A stretch of DNA of 64,000 nucleotides from Anaerolinea sp. (GTDB lineage: Bacteria; Chloroflexota; Anaerolineae; Anaerolineales; Villigracilaceae), in contig DYID01000020.1 of NCBI GenBank assembly GCA_020723805.1, forward strand, positions 16,130 through 80,129. Direction: 5' to 3'. Below the pieces are notes generated by a model. The model was not told the origin of the DNA. It worked only from the letters and a program-made list of their open reading frames with translations, and did not search any database. Positions 1 through 8,622 of the stretch are shown in pieces; position 1 is the first letter of the stretch; each line of letters begins with the position of its first letter. Position numbers and translations under genes: made by a program.

Positions 1-1
1 C

Positions 2-3000
2 GAACAACTGACTGCCATTGCGCGCGTCAGCCGTGAACTCAGCGCCGCCTCCGACCTGCGCTCTCTGCTGGATGTCATTCACAGCGAAAGCCTGCGTATC
101 ACCCGCGCCAAATGCGGCACCATCCTGCTCTTCGACGAAAACGCTTCCACCGACCCTCTGCCTGTCTCTCTCACCGTTGGCTGTCCCTTCCCTGAGACTC
201 TTTCTGCGCTCGAAAAACACGCCTTCCACAGCGGCGAACCGCAGCTTATCGAAAACACCGCGCAGACGCCCTATGCTGTCTCCCACGAGGGAGTGAAAGC
301 CCTCTTGGTCGTCCCCATTCTCAGTCAGGGAAGAACCGTAGGGCTGATTCACCTGCACTCCGACAAACCCGGCGCTTTCGACGCGTCCTCCCTCGAAGTC
401 GTCCAAACGCTGGCGGCGCAAGCCGCAGTTGCCGTTGTCAACGTGCGCCGCTATCAGGAGCAGGTGCGCCAGGCGGAACTCCTGCGCCGGCGCGCGGGTG
501 CGGCTGCGCGTTTATCCGAAAGCGGTTCGCTGGATTTTGAACAGCCGCTGGAACAAACCCTGCGCCAGATTGCCGTCAACATCAGCGAAGCGACCGCCTT
601 TCGCGCCGTTCTCATCAGTGTGCTGGAGCCGCAGAGCGGCATGTTGCGGCGCGTTACCGGTGTGGGCTTTCCGCCGGAAATCATGGCGGAATTCATGGCA
701 CGCAAACAGCCATTTTCCAGCCTGAAACAACTCCTCAAACCGCAGTTCCGCATCAGCCGTTCCTACTTCATCCCGGCTGACCAGTCTCCCATCGTCCCCG
801 CCGATATCCACCTCGTCACTCTTCAATCGCAGGAGCGCCAGCAGAACAGCCCCAACGCCTGGGACCCGGACGATACCCTTGTGACCGTTCTGGAGGACAA
901 CGAGGGAAAACCGATTGGAATCATCAGCGTGGATGCGCCCCGCGACGGTCTGCGCCCGGACCGCGCCGCCATCGAAGCGCTGGAACTCTTTGCGGCGCAA
1001 GCCTCACTGGCGATCATCGGTCATACCCGCATCACGGAACTCCGCAATCAGGTGGATGCGCTGAAAGCCGGGCTCGAACGCCAGCAGCGTCTGCTTGCCA
1101 ACACCCAAAACGACCTGCCCGTTCTGCTCCGCAAAGACCTTGACCAGACCATCGCCATCCAAAACCTCGACCAGCGGGCGCAGCGTGTCCGCGCGGGGCT
1201 TGCCATCACCGAATCGGTCAGCCGCCAGTTGGACGCCTCCTCTGCCCTTCAGGCATTGGCGCGTGAGACCCTCACGCAGTTGGGTATGTCTGCCGCGCTG
1301 GTGGCGGAAGCCTCGCCCGAAGGTCCGCGTTTGACTCACATCCTGGGCAACATTCCGCGCGCCACCAACCCGGAGGCGCTGTTCGGTCAAAGAAACCCGC
1401 TCCGCGCTACCCTGCAAAGCGGCGAAGCCATCCTCATTGCCGCCTTGGACGAAAACGTCGAATGGCGCGATACGCCTCTGCTGACTGCTCTGCGGGCAAA
1501 ATCCGTCATCTGCCTGCCCCTCCGCATAGACAAGCGCACCGTGGCAGCGATGATGGCGGTCAGCCCCGAACCGATGCCTGCCTTCACCAGCGAAGACCTG
1601 CAGGTCTATCACCAAATCGCGCGGCAGACCTCCGTCATCCTGCAAAACATTTCCCTGCTCAGCGAAACCCGCCGCCGCCTGCAGGAAGTCAACCTGCTGC
1701 TCGATTTCAGCCGTCAACTGCGCGGACTCGATGCCGACCACATCGTCAAGGCGCTGTTGGAGAGCGCCCGCAAAGCCTTGAACACGGCGCACGCCGGCGT
1801 GGTGTTGATTTGGAACGAGCACACCGCTCAACTCATTCCCAAAGCCGTGGCTGGCTATGCCGACAACGAAGCGATGAAAAAGATCGCCTACCGCTCCGGC
1901 GAATCTCTGCCGGGGCAGGTCTTCGAAACCAACCGTCCCCTGCGGGTGGACGAAGTGCAGTTCACGCGCGATTACACCTTCACCACCGAAGGGCAGCTGC
2001 TCTACCGTCAAGCCACCGGCGGACGTTTGCCCGTTTCGAGTTTGCTCATCCCCATCCAATCGGGCGACCAGCGCGTGGGGGTGGTGGTGCTGGATAACTT
2101 CAACACCCCCGCCGCCTTCCATGAAGAGGACGAGACCCTGCTCCTTTCGCTTGCCCAGCAGGTTGGGCTTTCGCTCCAAAACGTTCACCTCGTACAGGCG
2201 ACCCAGGAACGCGCTGCCCAGCTGGAAGCCCTCACCGCCGCCGCCACCAACCTGACCTCCAGCCTGAAAAGCACCGAACTCATGGAGACCCTCCTCGATC
2301 AACTGGGACCGGTCATCCCCTTCGATACGGCGACCCTGTGGATCCGCGAAAAAGACCGCCTCACCGTCGCCGCCGCGCGCGGCTTCCCCGACACCGAACG
2401 GCGCCTCGGCTTGACCATTGCCGCGGAAGACAGCGCCCTGTTCAAGGAAATGATTCGTACCGGTCAGGGCATCTCCGTCGGCGACGTGCGGCAGGACCCG
2501 CGTTTCCCGCCGCTCGAAGCGCCGCGGCTTTCCTGGCTGGGCTTACCGCTGGTCTCGAAGAAGGAAGTCATCGGTGTGCTGGCGCTCGAAAAATGGCAGG
2601 CGTACTTCTACACCCGCGAACATATTCAGGTCGGCACAACCTTTGCAAGCCAGGCGGCTGTGGCGTTGGAAAACGCCCGCCTCTTCGAGGAAAGCCTGAG
2701 CCGCGCCTCCGAACTCGACCAGCGTTCCAAACGCCTGGCGCTCCTCAACCGTTTCTCCTCATCGCTGGGTTTCCTGCTCGATGAGGACAAAATCCTGCAA
2801 CTCACCGCCAACGAAATCCAGGATGCTGCCAATGCCGCGCGGGTCTCGGTGGTGGTATTCGAGCGCGGCAAAGCGGTGTGGAAATTCTCCAACCCGAAAC
2901 CCACCCGCAAACTGCCGCAAACCCTGCCCGATGCTCCCATCTTCCAGCGTCTGCGCGAATCGCTGGGTGTGTTCACCACCGATTCGGTCAAGAGTGAAGC

Positions 3001-5413
3001 GGACCTGGCGCCCCTCGCCGGCTTCCTGGGCGAAAATACCAAATCGCTGCTCATCCTGCCGCTTGCCAGCAGTTCGAATCTAAGAGCGCTGATCTTTGTC
3101 CAACAAAACGAAGCCATGCGCTTCAGCCACGCCGAACTCGAACTGGCGCTCACCCTCACCAATCAGGCGAGCATTGCGCTCGAAAACGCCCGCCTTTACC
3201 AGTCCACCCTTTCCACGGCGGAACGATTTGCCATTCTCAACCAATCCAGTTATCAGGTTGGCGCCAGCCTCGACCCGGAGCAAATTTACGTCGCCGTCCA
3301 TCGCGCCGCCCAGCGGCTCATGCCGGTCGAATCCTTCGTCATCAGCCTGCTGGATGAAGAGACGAACGAAATCGAAGGCGTGTACCTGGTGGATGGCGAC
3401 AAACGCGCTCCCGTCGCCCGCATCCCGCGCGACCAGGGCTTGAGCGGGCGCGTCATTTCCACCGCTCAACCTCTGCTCATTCACGGCGCCGCCGCTGTGG
3501 ATGAGTTGGGCGGCGTTCCCTATGGCAGACCCGAAACGCCGCAATCCATCCTTGCCGTTCCCATGCTCCTCGGCGGACGGGCGCTGGGCATGCTTTCCGC
3601 CCAAAGTTACCAGCCGAACGTCTATACCGAAGACGACCTGCAAATCCTCAGCACGCTTGCCAACCAGGCGATGGTTGCCATCCAAAACGGACGCCTGCTC
3701 AACGAAACCCGCCGCCTCGCGCAGGAACTGGAACAGCGCGTCGTCGAACGCACAGCGGAACTGGAACGCGAAAAACAAAACACCGAAACCCTGCTCCGCA
3801 TTCTGACCGAAGTCTCCTCCAGCCTCGACCTGGACCGCGCCCTCAACCGCACGCTTGCCCTGTTGAACGACGCCATTGGCGCGGAACAAGGCACCATCAT
3901 GCTGCGCGACGCCGAAGACAACATGCTTCATTACCGCGCCGGCTACGGTTACCTCTCCAGCATGATGAGCGGTGAACGGCGCGGCTTCAAACTCAAAATC
4001 GGCGAAGGGCTGGCGGGCTGGGTGGTGGCAAACCGCGAGCCGGTGCTGGTGGGCGACCTGTTGAAAGACCCCCGCTGGGTGACCAATCCCTCCTCCTCGC
4101 GCGAACATCGCAGCGCCATCGTTGTCCCGCTGATGGTGGGGGAGGATGTCATCGGCGTGCTGATGGTCTTCCACCGCAAAGCCAATTTCTTCAGCCCCGA
4201 ACGGTTGAACATGGTCAAAGCCATCGCCGGGCAGGTTTCGGTGGCAATCAACAACGCCCACCTCTACGAACTCATCCGCGATCAGGCGGAACGCCTGGGC
4301 TCCATGCTCCGACGCGAGCAGGAGGAAGCCAGCCGCTCGCAAGCCATCCTCGAAGCCGTGGCAGACGGCGTGCTGGTGACCGGCCCCGACAACCGCATCA
4401 CCTTCCTCAACAATTCCGCCGAAAAAATCCTCGAACTCGAAGCGGAACGCGTGGTCGGACAGCCGCTGGATGTGTTCGCCGGTCTGTTCGGCAAGGCGGC
4501 TGGCGCGTGGATGCAGACCATCCGCACCTGGTCCGAATCGCCCTCCAAATATCAAAAGGGCGAGACCTACGCCGAACAGCTCGATCTGCAAAACGGACGC
4601 ATCATCCTCGTTCACCTTGCTCCGGTCATCTTCCAGCATGACTTTTTGGGAACCGTCTCCATCTTCCGCGACATCACTCACGAAGTCGAAGTGGACCGCC
4701 TCAAGTCCGAATTCGTGGCGACAGTCAGCCATGAACTTCGCACCCCCATGACATCCATCCGCGGCTACACCGACGTGCTGCTCATGGGCGCGGCGGGCGC
4801 TTTGAACGAGAACCAGGTTCACTTCCTGAACATCATCAAGAGCAACACCGAACGCCTGAACATTCTGGTGAACGACCTGCTCGACATTTCCCGCATCGAA
4901 TCGGGACGTGTGACCCTCTCTCCGCAGGCGCTCGACCTGCGCGAACTGGCGGAAGATGTCATCGAAGACGTGTTGCGCCGTTCCCAAGAGGAGAACAAAC
5001 CGATGGCGCTCTCCCTCGATGCGCCCAAAAAACTGCCCCTCGTCTATGGCGATATGGAGCGCGTGCGTCAGGTGTTGAGCAATCTCGTTTTCAATTCCTA
5101 CCACTACACGCCGGAAAACGGCACCATCACGGTGCACATCCATCCCCTGAACGGCGAGAACCAGGTGCAGGTGGATGTGGAAGACAACGGCGTGGGCATC
5201 CCGCGCGAAGACCAGGAGCGCATCTTCGAACGGTTCTACCGCGGCGAACATCCCCTCGTTCTGGCAACCCCCGGAACGGGGCTGGGACTCTCCATCGTGA
5301 AACAAATCGTGGAGATGCACAAGGGACGCATTTGGATGAAAAGCAGCGGCGTCCCCGGCGAAGGCAGCGTGTTTTCCTTCACCCTGCCGCTCTACGAAAA
5401 AAATGAGGCGTGA
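2..5413 (+). CDS. Multi-GAF sensor histidine kinase (5' end outside window)
   Basis: Hybrid-length cytoplasmic sensor kinase whose reading frame is open to the left edge, so the start lies outside the window; 1803 residues are visible. About eight GAF-type sensory modules follow one another, each introduced by a helix with an L-x-x-x-S-x-x-L-like signature, then a PAS domain (about residues 1447-1565), a HisKA dimerisation domain with the phospho-acceptor motif SHELRTP (about 1577), and a HATPase domain with N box, DNGVGIP and GTGLGLSIV. No membrane segment is visible. It probably phosphorylates the response regulator that starts directly after its stop codon. The ligands sensed by the GAF domains cannot be told from sequence. 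Confidence 0.93.
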   Translation, partial: EQLTAIARVSRELSAASDLRSLLDVIHSESLRITRAKCGTILLFDENASTDPLPVSLTVGCPFPETLSALEKHAFHSGEPQLIENTAQTPYAVSHEGVKALLVVPILSQGRTVGLIHLHSDKPGAFDASSLEVVQTLAAQAAVAVVNVRRYQEQVRQAELLRRRAGAAARLSESGSLDFEQPLEQTLRQIAVNISEATAFRAVLISVLEPQSGMLRRVTGVGFPPEIMAEFMARKQPFSSLKQLLKPQFRISRSYFIPADQSPIVPADIHLVTLQSQERQQNSPNAWDPDDTLVTVLEDNEGKPIGIISVDAPRDGLRPDRAAIEALELFAAQASLAIIGHTRITELRNQVDALKAGLERQQRLLANTQNDLPVLLRKDLDQTIAIQNLDQRAQRVRAGLAITESVSRQLDASSALQALARETLTQLGMSAALVAEASPEGPRLTHILGNIPRATNPEALFGQRNPLRATLQSGEAILIAALDENVEWRDTPLLTALRAKSVICLPLRIDKRTVAAMMAVSPEPMPAFTSEDLQVYHQIARQTSVILQNISLLSETRRRLQEVNLLLDFSRQLRGLDADHIVKALLESARKALNTAHAGVVLIWNEHTAQLIPKAVAGYADNEAMKKIAYRSGESLPGQVFETNRPLRVDEVQFTRDYTFTTEGQLLYRQATGGRLPVSSLLIPIQSGDQRVGVVVLDNFNTPAAFHEEDETLLLSLAQQVGLSLQNVHLVQATQERAAQLEALTAAATNLTSSLKSTELMETLLDQLGPVIPFDTATLWIREKDRLTVAAARGFPDTERRLGLTIAAEDSALFKEMIRTGQGISVGDVRQDPRFPPLEAPRLSWLGLPLVSKKEVIGVLALEKWQAYFYTREHIQVGTTFASQAAVALENARLFEESLSRASELDQRSKRLALLNRFSSSLGFLLDEDKILQLTANEIQDAANAARVSVVVFERGKAVWKFSNPKPTRKLPQTLPDAPIFQRLRESLGVFTTDSVKSEADLAPLAGFLGENTKSLLILPLASSSNLRALIFVQQNEAMRFSHAELELALTLTNQASIALENARLYQSTLSTAERFAILNQSSYQVGASLDPEQIYVAVHRAAQRLMPVESFVISLLDEETNEIEGVYLVDGDKRAPVARIPRDQGLSGRVISTAQPLLIHGAAAVDELGGVPYGRPETPQSILAVPMLLGGRALGMLSAQSYQPNVYTEDDLQILSTLANQAMVAIQNGRLLNETRRLAQELEQRVVERTAELEREKQNTETLLRILTEVSSSLDLDRALNRTLALLNDAIGAEQGTIMLRDAEDNMLHYRAGYGYLSSMMSGERRGFKLKIGEGLAGWVVANREPVLVGDLLKDPRWVTNPSSSREHRSAIVVPLMVGEDVIGVLMVFHRKANFFSPERLNMVKAIAGQVSVAINNAHLYELIRDQAERLGSMLRREQEEASRSQAILEAVADGVLVTGPDNRITFLNNSAEKILELEAERVVGQPLDVFAGLFGKAAGAWMQTIRTWSESPSKYQKGETYAEQLDLQNGRIILVHLAPVIFQHDFLGTVSIFRDITHEVEVDRLKSEFVATVSHELRTPMTSIRGYTDVLLMGAAGALNENQVHFLNIIKSNTERLNILVNDLLDISRIESGRVTLSPQALDLRELAEDVIEDVLRRSQEENKPMALSLDAPKKLPLVYGDMERVRQVLSNLVFNSYHYTPENGTITVHIHPLNGENQVQVDVEDNGVGIPREDQERIFERFYRGEHPLVLATPGTGLGLSIVKQIVEMHKGRIWMKSSGVPGEGSVFSFTLPLYEKNEA

Positions 5414-5788
5414 ATGGCAAAGATACTGATTGCAGAAGACGAACGCGATATTCGAGACCTGATTGCTTTTACCCTGCGTTTTGCCGGGTACGAAGTCTTC
5501 GCCGCCACCAACGGGGAGGAGGCGGTGGCGATGGCTCCCAAAGTCAACCCCGACCTGATTCTGATGGACGTGCGCATGCCGCGCATGACCGGCTACGAGG
5601 CTTGCCGCATCATGAAACAGACCCCCAGCCTGAAAGACATCCCGGTGGTCTTCCTCTCCGCCAAAGGACAGGAAAGCGAAATCAAACAAGGCATGGACGC
5701 GGGCGCGGAAGAATACCTGCTCAAACCCTTCGCTCCCGACCAGTTGACCGCACGCGTCAAAGCCATTCTTGCCAAATTCGGAAAGTGA
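5414..5788 (+). CDS. Single-domain response regulator (CheY-like)
   Basis: A stand-alone receiver domain of 124 residues with the full set of key residues: acidic pair E8/D9, phospho-acceptor D52 in LMDVRMP, S82 in FLSAK and K104 in LLKPF. There is no output domain. The ATG follows the stop codon of the multi-GAF kinase without a gap, so the two are translationally coupled and almost certainly cognate. It would act through protein-protein contact or as a phosphorelay intermediate. The downstream hydrolase-like gene starts 3 nt after its stop. Confidence 0.95.
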   Translation: MAKILIAEDERDIRDLIAFTLRFAGYEVFAATNGEEAVAMAPKVNPDLILMDVRMPRMTGYEACRIMKQTPSLKDIPVVFLSAKGQESEIKQGMDAGAEEYLLKPFAPDQLTARVKAILAKFGK

Positions 5789-5791
5789 CCT

Positions 5792-6574
5792 TTGAGCGCT
5801 GTTCTTCTCGATAACTCCATTGTGCATTACGAAGTGCTGGGACGCGGACGCCCGGTCATCTTCCTGCACGGCTGGGTCGGTTCATGGAAGTACTGGATCG
5901 CCTCCATGCAGGTCGCTTCGACCTCCTACCGCGCCTACGCCCTCGACCTGTGGGGTTTCGGCGACACCGCGCACAACGAACTGAAATATTCCCTCGACGA
6001 ACAAGCCCGACTGCTCGAAGCCTTCCTCAACGAACTGGGCATCGGCAAAATCGCCCTCGTCGGTCACGGGCTTGGAGCGCTGGTCGGCATGAAATTTGCC
6101 TCCCGTTCCCGCCAGAGCGTGGACCGCATCATGGCGGTCAACTGCCCGCTTACCTACGATGCGGTTCATGCGCGGCTGAAGACCACCCCCCCGCAAGAAC
6201 TCTCCGACTGGCTCTCGAACCGCACCCCCGAAGCCTCTGCCGCCCTCTCCGACGCCCCCAAAGCCGACCCCAAAGCCATTGCCGCCTCTGTGGCTGCCTT
6301 CCAGGCGGATAACCTGTTCGGGGCATTCCGCGAGTTGGACATCCCCTGCCTGCTGGTCTATGGCGAAAAAGACCCCGCCATCACCGTTCCCCCCTACGAA
6401 TCCGCCACCTCCACCTTTACCCATCAAATTGTGCTGGACGGCTTGGGACACTTCCCCATGCTCGAAGAGACCGCCAAATTCAACCGCCTGCTCACCGACT
6501 TCCTCGCCCTGCCCTCGGGCATCAGCCCCAGCGAACTGCAAATGAAGGACGAATGGAAGCGCCGCGTCCGCTGA
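5792..6574 (+). CDS. Alpha/beta hydrolase-fold protein, nucleophile missing
   Basis: 260 residues with the alpha/beta hydrolase layout: oxyanion-hole HGW near residue 26, a nucleophile-elbow position at 91-95, the acidic residue in VYGEKDP and a terminal histidine in GLGHFP. The elbow reads GHGLG, so the usual serine (G-x-S-x-G) is glycine at residue 93; as written the protein lacks the standard catalytic nucleophile. It starts with TTG, 3 nt after the response regulator, so it is the third gene of the kinase operon. It could be a signalling or ligand-binding pseudo-hydrolase. A strong terminator follows it. Confidence 0.85.
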   Translation: MSAVLLDNSIVHYEVLGRGRPVIFLHGWVGSWKYWIASMQVASTSYRAYALDLWGFGDTAHNELKYSLDEQARLLEAFLNELGIGKIALVGHGLGALVGMKFASRSRQSVDRIMAVNCPLTYDAVHARLKTTPPQELSDWLSNRTPEASAALSDAPKADPKAIAASVAAFQADNLFGAFRELDIPCLLVYGEKDPAITVPPYESATSTFTHQIVLDGLGHFPMLEETAKFNRLLTDFLALPSGISPSELQMKDEWKRRVR

Positions 6575-6580
6575 TGATGT

Positions 6581-6606
6581 AACGCAAGTCCTGGGCTTGC
6601 GTTTTT
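6581..6606 (+). terminator. Rho-independent terminator of kinase operon
   Basis: Stem AACGCAAG/CTTGCGTT (6581-6588 with 6596-6603), 7-nt loop, then a T run to 6606. It lies 7 nt after the hydrolase stop codon and directly before the -35 box of the thiamine operon promoter. Confidence 0.88.
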
Positions 6607-6609
6607 GCA

Positions 6610-6638
6610 TTGACAAAACCGTCCCATCGTCATATAAC
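6610..6638 (+). promoter_or_regulatory. Sigma70-type promoter of thiamine operon
   Basis: TTGACA (6610-6615), 17-nt spacer, TATAAC (6633-6638). Transcription would begin about 6645, just before the TPP aptamer. Confidence 0.75.
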
Positions 6639-6651
6639 TGCCTCACAACCA

Positions 6652-6780
6652 AACGGGGAGCCCCGCCGCACGGGGCTGAGAGGAGCGTGAAGCGCTCGAC
6701 CCGCATCACCTGATCCAGATCATACTGGCGGAGGGAACATACTTCATCCACCACCATCCTCCGCCCTTGGAGGATTTTTT
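6652..6780 (+). promoter_or_regulatory. TPP riboswitch (THI box) with expression platform
   Basis: The conserved THI-box parts are present in order: GGGGAGCC at 6655, GGGCTGAGAGG around 6673-6683, ACCCGC at 6699, ACCTGATCCAGATCATACTGG around 6708-6728 and GCGGAGGGAA at 6728-6737. The 3' aptamer strand GGCGGAGG (6727-6734) is exactly complementary to CCTCCGCC (6758-6765), which is the 5' arm of the following terminator. Without TPP these would pair as an antiterminator; with TPP the aptamer holds GGCGGAGG and the terminator can form. The terminator's 3' arm also contains GGAGGA, a possible Shine-Dalgarno 6 nt before a GTG, so the same switch may hide the ribosome site as well. Confidence 0.95.
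6756..6780 (+). terminator. TPP-controlled terminator hairpin
   Basis: Seven-bp stem ATCCTCC/GGAGGAT (6756-6762 with 6769-6775), 6-nt loop, then Ts to 6780. It competes with the aptamer strand at 6727-6734. Confidence 0.85.
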
Positions 6781-7467
6781 GTGCCGCAAGATTTATCTTG
6801 CGAACACCTGCCAGTGACCGCAACCATGAACCGCATCGTCATCTTCGCCAACGGCGAACTGCCCGACCTCGATAAAGCCCGCGCCCTGCTTCGGGACGGG
6901 GATTACATCATCTGCGCTGACGGCGGCACCCGCCACGCCTCTGCCCTGGACCTCAAGCCTGCCCTCGTCATCGGAGACCTCGACTCCGCCGAAAGCGCCT
7001 TCCTCCAAACCCTGCAAGCCGAGGGCGTTCCCATCGAACTCTTCCCGCGCGACAAAGACGAAACCGACCTCGAACTCGCCATCCACAAAGCCATCGAACT
7101 CGACCCGCCGGAAATCCTTATCCTCGCCGCCCTCGGCGGTCGCATGGACCAGACCCTCGCCAACATCGCCCTGCTCAGTGACGTTCGACTTTCGACGTTC
7201 GACATTCGACTCGATGACGGCGTGGAAGAACTCTTCTTTTGCCGCACCCGGTCTCAGGTCAAAGGACGAAGCGGCGATACCGTCTCCCTCCTCCCTTGGG
7301 GTGGAGCGGTCACGGGCGTCCGCACCGAAAATCTCAAATGGCAGTTGAGCGGCGAAACCCTCTACCCCGAAAAAACGCGCGGCATCAGCAACGAAATGAC
7401 GAGCAGTACGGCAACCGTTGAAATCCAATCGGGACTCCTCCTCATCCTCCACCGCCGCGCCTCCTAA
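6781..7467 (+). CDS. thiN: Thiamine pyrophosphokinase
   Basis: Converts thiamine to thiamine pyrophosphate with ATP, the last step of thiamine salvage in the cytoplasm. Family signatures: IFANGELPD near the start, ADGG, VIGDLDS, FPRDKDETDLE and LGGRMDQTLAN. Two starts are possible: GTG at 6781, with GGAGGA 6 nt upstream inside the terminator stem, or ATG at 6826, where family homology begins (MNRIVIFANG) but no good ribosome site is seen. It is first gene of the riboswitch operon; pairing with an uptake system fits scavenging of external thiamine. Four TTCGAC-type heptamers (7183-7210) are embedded in frame. Confidence 0.93.
   Translation: MPQDLSCEHLPVTATMNRIVIFANGELPDLDKARALLRDGDYIICADGGTRHASALDLKPALVIGDLDSAESAFLQTLQAEGVPIELFPRDKDETDLELAIHKAIELDPPEILILAALGGRMDQTLANIALLSDVRLSTFDIRLDDGVEELFFCRTRSQVKGRSGDTVSLLPWGGAVTGVRTENLKWQLSGETLYPEKTRGISNEMTSSTATVEIQSGLLLILHRRAS
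7183..7210 (+). repeat. Heptanucleotide repeat inside thiN
   Basis: Four consecutive 7-nt units of form NTTCGAC (gttcgac, tttcgac, gttcgac, attcgac), in frame, encoding part of a variable segment of ThiN. Confidence 0.85.
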
Positions 7468-7522
7468 TTACCAATTACCAATTACCAATTACCGCTCACC
7501 AATCGCAAATCGCAAATCGAAA
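7467..7522 (+). repeat. Heptanucleotide repeat tract between thiN and thiB
   Basis: Eight consecutive 7-nt units in one phase: three ATTACCA, one ATTACCG, one CTCACCA, two ATCGCAA, one ATCGAAA. The tract begins on the last base of the thiN stop codon and ends just before the thiB ribosome site, filling the whole gap. Confidence 0.9.
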
Positions 7523-7533
7523 TGAGGTTCCCC

Positions 7534-8619
7534 ATGAAAAAACTCACTCTCCTCCTCACCACTTTCCTCACTTCGGCTGTGCTCAGTGCAAGCCTTCTTC
7601 TTTCCTCCTGCGCCCCTCAGGCAACGGAACCCCCTCAACCTGCCTCCCCTCAAACCCTCACCGTCATGACCCACGACTCATTCTCCGTCAGCGAAGAAGT
7701 GGTGGCGGCATTTGAAACGGCAAACAACGCCAAGGTTACCTTCCTCCAAAGCGGCGACGCCGGCTCCATGCTCAACAAAGCCATCCTCGCCAAAGAAGCC
7801 CCGCTTGCCGACGTGCTTTTCGGCGTGGACAACACCTTCCTCTCCCGCGCCCTCGAAGCGGAAATTTTTGAACCCTACGCCTCGCCCGCACTGGCGAACA
7901 TCCCCGCCGCCTTCCAACTTGACCCCTCCAACCGCGCCCTGCCTGTGGATTACGGCGACGTGTGCATCAACTACGACAAGAAATATTTTTCCGAACATGC
8001 CCTCGCCGTACCGCAATCGCTCGAAGACCTGACCAAACCCGAATACGCCAATTTGCTCGTCGTCGAAAACCCCGCCACCTCCTCCACCGGGCTTGCCTTC
8101 CTGCTTGCCACCGTTGCTCACTTTGGCGAGGACGGCTACCTCGACTACTGGCGTGACCTCAAAGCCAACGGCGTCGTGGTGGTGGACGGCTGGGAGACCG
8201 CCTACTACACCAACTTCAGCGCCTCCTCCGGGCGCGGACCTCAGCCGATGGTTGTCTCCTATGGGACATCCCCTGCCGCAGAAGTCATCTACGCCGACCC
8301 GCCTGTGGACGACGCCCCCACCGCCTCCATTCTTGGACCTGATACCTGCTTCCGCCAAATCGAATTTGTCGGCATCCTCAAAGGGACTCAAAACCGCGCC
8401 CTCGCCGAAAAATTCGTGGACTTCATGCTCGGCAAACAATTTCAGGAAGACGTGCCTCTGCAAATGTTCGTCTATCCCGTCAACCCGAACGCTGTCCTGC
8501 CTGATGCATTCGTCAAATATGCCCAGGCGCCTTCGCAGACCGCCGCCCTCTCCCCCGAAGACATCGCCGCCCACCGCGACCGCTGGATTCAAGAGTGGAC
8601 CGATGCGGTGATGAAATAA
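7534..8619 (+). CDS. thiB: Thiamine ABC transporter, substrate-binding lipoprotein
   Basis: Periplasmic-binding-type protein of 361 residues. It begins with a lipoprotein signal peptide ending in LLSSC, so it is anchored outside the membrane. After the lipobox comes TVMTHDSFSVSEEVVAAFE, a hallmark of TbpA/ThiB proteins, followed by the iron/thiamine binding-protein fold with conserved FGVDNTFL and VDYGDVCINYD stretches. ATG 7534 is preferred over ATG 7522 because GAGG lies 6 nt upstream and the signal peptide is then clean. The TPP riboswitch upstream and the permease and ATPase genes downstream support thiamine or a phosphate ester as ligand. Confidence 0.93.
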   Translation: MKKLTLLLTTFLTSAVLSASLLLSSCAPQATEPPQPASPQTLTVMTHDSFSVSEEVVAAFETANNAKVTFLQSGDAGSMLNKAILAKEAPLADVLFGVDNTFLSRALEAEIFEPYASPALANIPAAFQLDPSNRALPVDYGDVCINYDKKYFSEHALAVPQSLEDLTKPEYANLLVVENPATSSTGLAFLLATVAHFGEDGYLDYWRDLKANGVVVVDGWETAYYTNFSASSGRGPQPMVVSYGTSPAAEVIYADPPVDDAPTASILGPDTCFRQIEFVGILKGTQNRALAEKFVDFMLGKQFQEDVPLQMFVYPVNPNAVLPDAFVKYAQAPSQTAALSPEDIAAHRDRWIQEWTDAVMK

Positions 8620-8622
8620 ATT

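Noticed and set aside
3080..5869. 929-residue open frame on the minus strand
   Set aside because: It lies antisense to the kinase and regulator genes, has no family resemblance, and arises from codon bias of the real frame. The same applies to other long antisense frames at 1004-2302, 5882-6823, 7678-8673, 16542-17930, 21686-23254 and 40987-42360.
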